From Echinarachnius parma (taxonomy: Eukaryota; Echinodermata; Echinoidea; Clypeasteroida; Echinarachniidae), in contig JBAMJV010009669.1 of the NCBI GenBank assembly GCA_037951105.1, forward strand, positions 62,001-126,000: 64,000 nucleotides of DNA, given 5' to 3'. The notes under the pieces were generated by a model. That model ran no database searches and was not told the DNA's origin. It was given only the letters and a program-made list of their open reading frames with translations. Position 1 is the first letter of the stretch, and each line of letters opens with the position of its first letter. The position numbers and the translations under genes are program-made. Positions 49,900 through 64,000 of this stretch are shown piece by piece.

Positions 49900-50700
49900 C
49901 AGTTAAGTTCCAGAGTTGGTGAGTCGCATTTCAAAGTTGTCGCTAGAAAAAGTAAACGATGGTAGTCCGATCCAACTCCGAGAAAATATATCCAAGTCCA
50001 CTCAAAATACCATCACATTATGCACTCAGTAGAGTAATACCCTTTTCACTAGCTATGACTCCGCCTACCAGTCGGCGGTGTTTTACGCTCAGAGATAGGG
50101 GTAATAAAGGTACAGGTGCTGGTAGATTCCGACCCCCTTTGCTTTGCTTCGCTGCGTTCTCTGTAATCTACGATCGCGATGTGTGCGCCGCGCGTAAGTA
50201 CAAGTGTGTACGTGAAATGCCCATCGATATCGATGGAAATGCCCGAGTTGTCTGTGTACACTATTGCATAGGTGATGTATTTTAGCTTCATTACAAGGCT
50301 TTATTTTTTACACCATACATTTATTTTTTTGGGGAAAAAAAATCGACTTTTTGTGATTAATTCTTCATTCAAACAGGTTTTGCGTTTTGTATATAATATT
50401 TAATATAATAATTTCATGGAATTGTAATAGTTTTATTATAATATGCACTATATCGTATATTACGTCGAAACCAATAATTGTTGCATAATGTATTGAGACT
50501 AGTCAACATTTTGCTGAACTTTACAAATCATGGGTTGTTCATAGAGGGCGTGGGACCAGTGAATTTATCGCGGGAAATAAGAAGAAACCGCGCGCCAGTA
50601 TTTCATTGTTTTCGTGAAGAAGTGTAAGTGACGAGCACTACATTTTAGTTAATTGAGTCTGCAAATTGTGAACTTCGCGTCGCGTTATCGTGATTCTGAG
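49900..50700. promoter_or_regulatory. Putative bidirectional promoter between TTYH and LIG1
   Basis: The two start codons are 1143 bp apart and point away from each other. The interval has a CpG-rich block around 50050-50260, including a 16-nt palindrome centred on ATCGATATCGAT at 50221-50236. A second GC-rich block at 50528-50600 lies next to the LIG1 side. Between them is a very AT-rich stretch (50290-50480). No convincing TATA box is assignable. Transcription starts cannot be fixed from sequence alone; the arrangement as a shared promoter is inferred from the head-to-head layout. Confidence 0.5.
50568..50577 (+). promoter_or_regulatory. E2F-type site upstream of LIG1
   Basis: TCGCGGGAAA reads as TTTCCCGCGA on the other strand, an excellent match to the E2F/DP consensus TTTSSCGC. 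It sits about 405 bp upstream of the LIG1 start codon, within a short GC-rich island that also has CCGCGCGCC. Replication genes, including DNA ligase 1, are established E2F targets in animals, so S-phase control is a reasonable inference. Confidence 0.5.
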
Positions 50701-50981
50701 CTGTCTTTACTTTGTGGTATGTCTTGAGATTATAAGTTAGCTTTTAAATTGAAACAGAAACTGAGAACGTTGGACGATCTTCTGCTCCGATTGAATTGCA
50801 GCTGCAGCTTCGCCTCCGATCCCGGCCTAGCGATCTTCCTGAAGTTCCGAGCCGACAGGTTCCCGTGTCAAGCTCAGCTCCGTACCACTACAACTGCTAA
50901 CTGCGAAGATCGCGTCGCGATCTTTATCGTATCCCTTTTAAGTTTTAGTTTTAAAAGTTTTATGCTGGAACTAACTCAACA

Positions 50982-63780
<12,799 letters not shown>

Positions 63781-64000
63781 GTAAGATCAGTCAGCCCGCT
63801 GTACAGGGTTAACACAGGGCCTGGAAAACCTGGAGATTCAGGGAATTTCACTTTTTGTGATTTCCATGACTTGTAAGGCAGGGAAATTGTAAAGTCATCT
63901 CTTTATTCATGGAAAGTCATGGAATTTCATTTATCTGCATTTCTTCAGTGCTGGAATACAACCAATTTTTTACACAAAGAACCGAAAGAGGTTAAAGAAC
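63781..64000 (+). other. LIG1 intron 19 (partial) with a dispersed repeat
   Basis: The stretch repeats variants of GGAAAGTCATGGAATTTCA, which looks like an interspersed repeat. No exon is seen before the window end. Confidence 0.5.

Overview
This is an intron-rich, AT-rich animal genome with about two dozen short transposable elements and no prokaryotic features. The coding sequence fits a marine invertebrate deuterostome, most likely an echinoderm such as a sea urchin. That placement is an inference from gene structure and repeat style; no species-diagnostic sequence was identified.

Two real genes are visible, arranged head to head. On the minus strand, 49839 to 46812 holds the first two coding exons of a tweety-family (TTYH) membrane channel; the rest of the gene lies to the left and was not found. 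On the plus strand, from 50982 to the right edge, is DNA ligase 1 (LIG1): 19 consecutive coding exons in perfect phase encode 852 residues. These run from an N-terminal PCNA-binding PIP box through the DNA-binding domain and nucleotidyltransferase motifs I, Ia, III, IV and V. The last ~125 residues lie beyond the window. The 1.1 kb between the two start codons is a putative bidirectional promoter with a CpG-rich block and a canonical E2F-type site.

The left 46.8 kb contains no gene I can support, apart from one weak candidate terminal exon at 46048. It is a mosaic of (i) degenerate tandem duplications, mostly 140-210 bp in period; (ii) miniature inverted-repeat elements, many flanked by TTAA (piggyBac-like) or TA (mariner-like); and (iii) long palindromic or foldback elements (10.59-13.34 kb, 1.44-2.74 kb, 38.51-39.40 kb). 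It may be the very large second intron of the tweety gene, or intergenic DNA beyond it.

The most interesting signal is inside LIG1. The same class of ~140-210 bp tandem duplication has repeatedly copied exon edges into the adjacent introns. There are truncated copies of exon 4, exon 6 (3' end), exon 8, and a graded series of at least four decaying copies of the catalytic motif III exon just upstream of the intact one. Most keep a splice acceptor and reading phase but run into an in-frame stop, so they look like decoy or poison exons, or relics of a duplication-prone genome.
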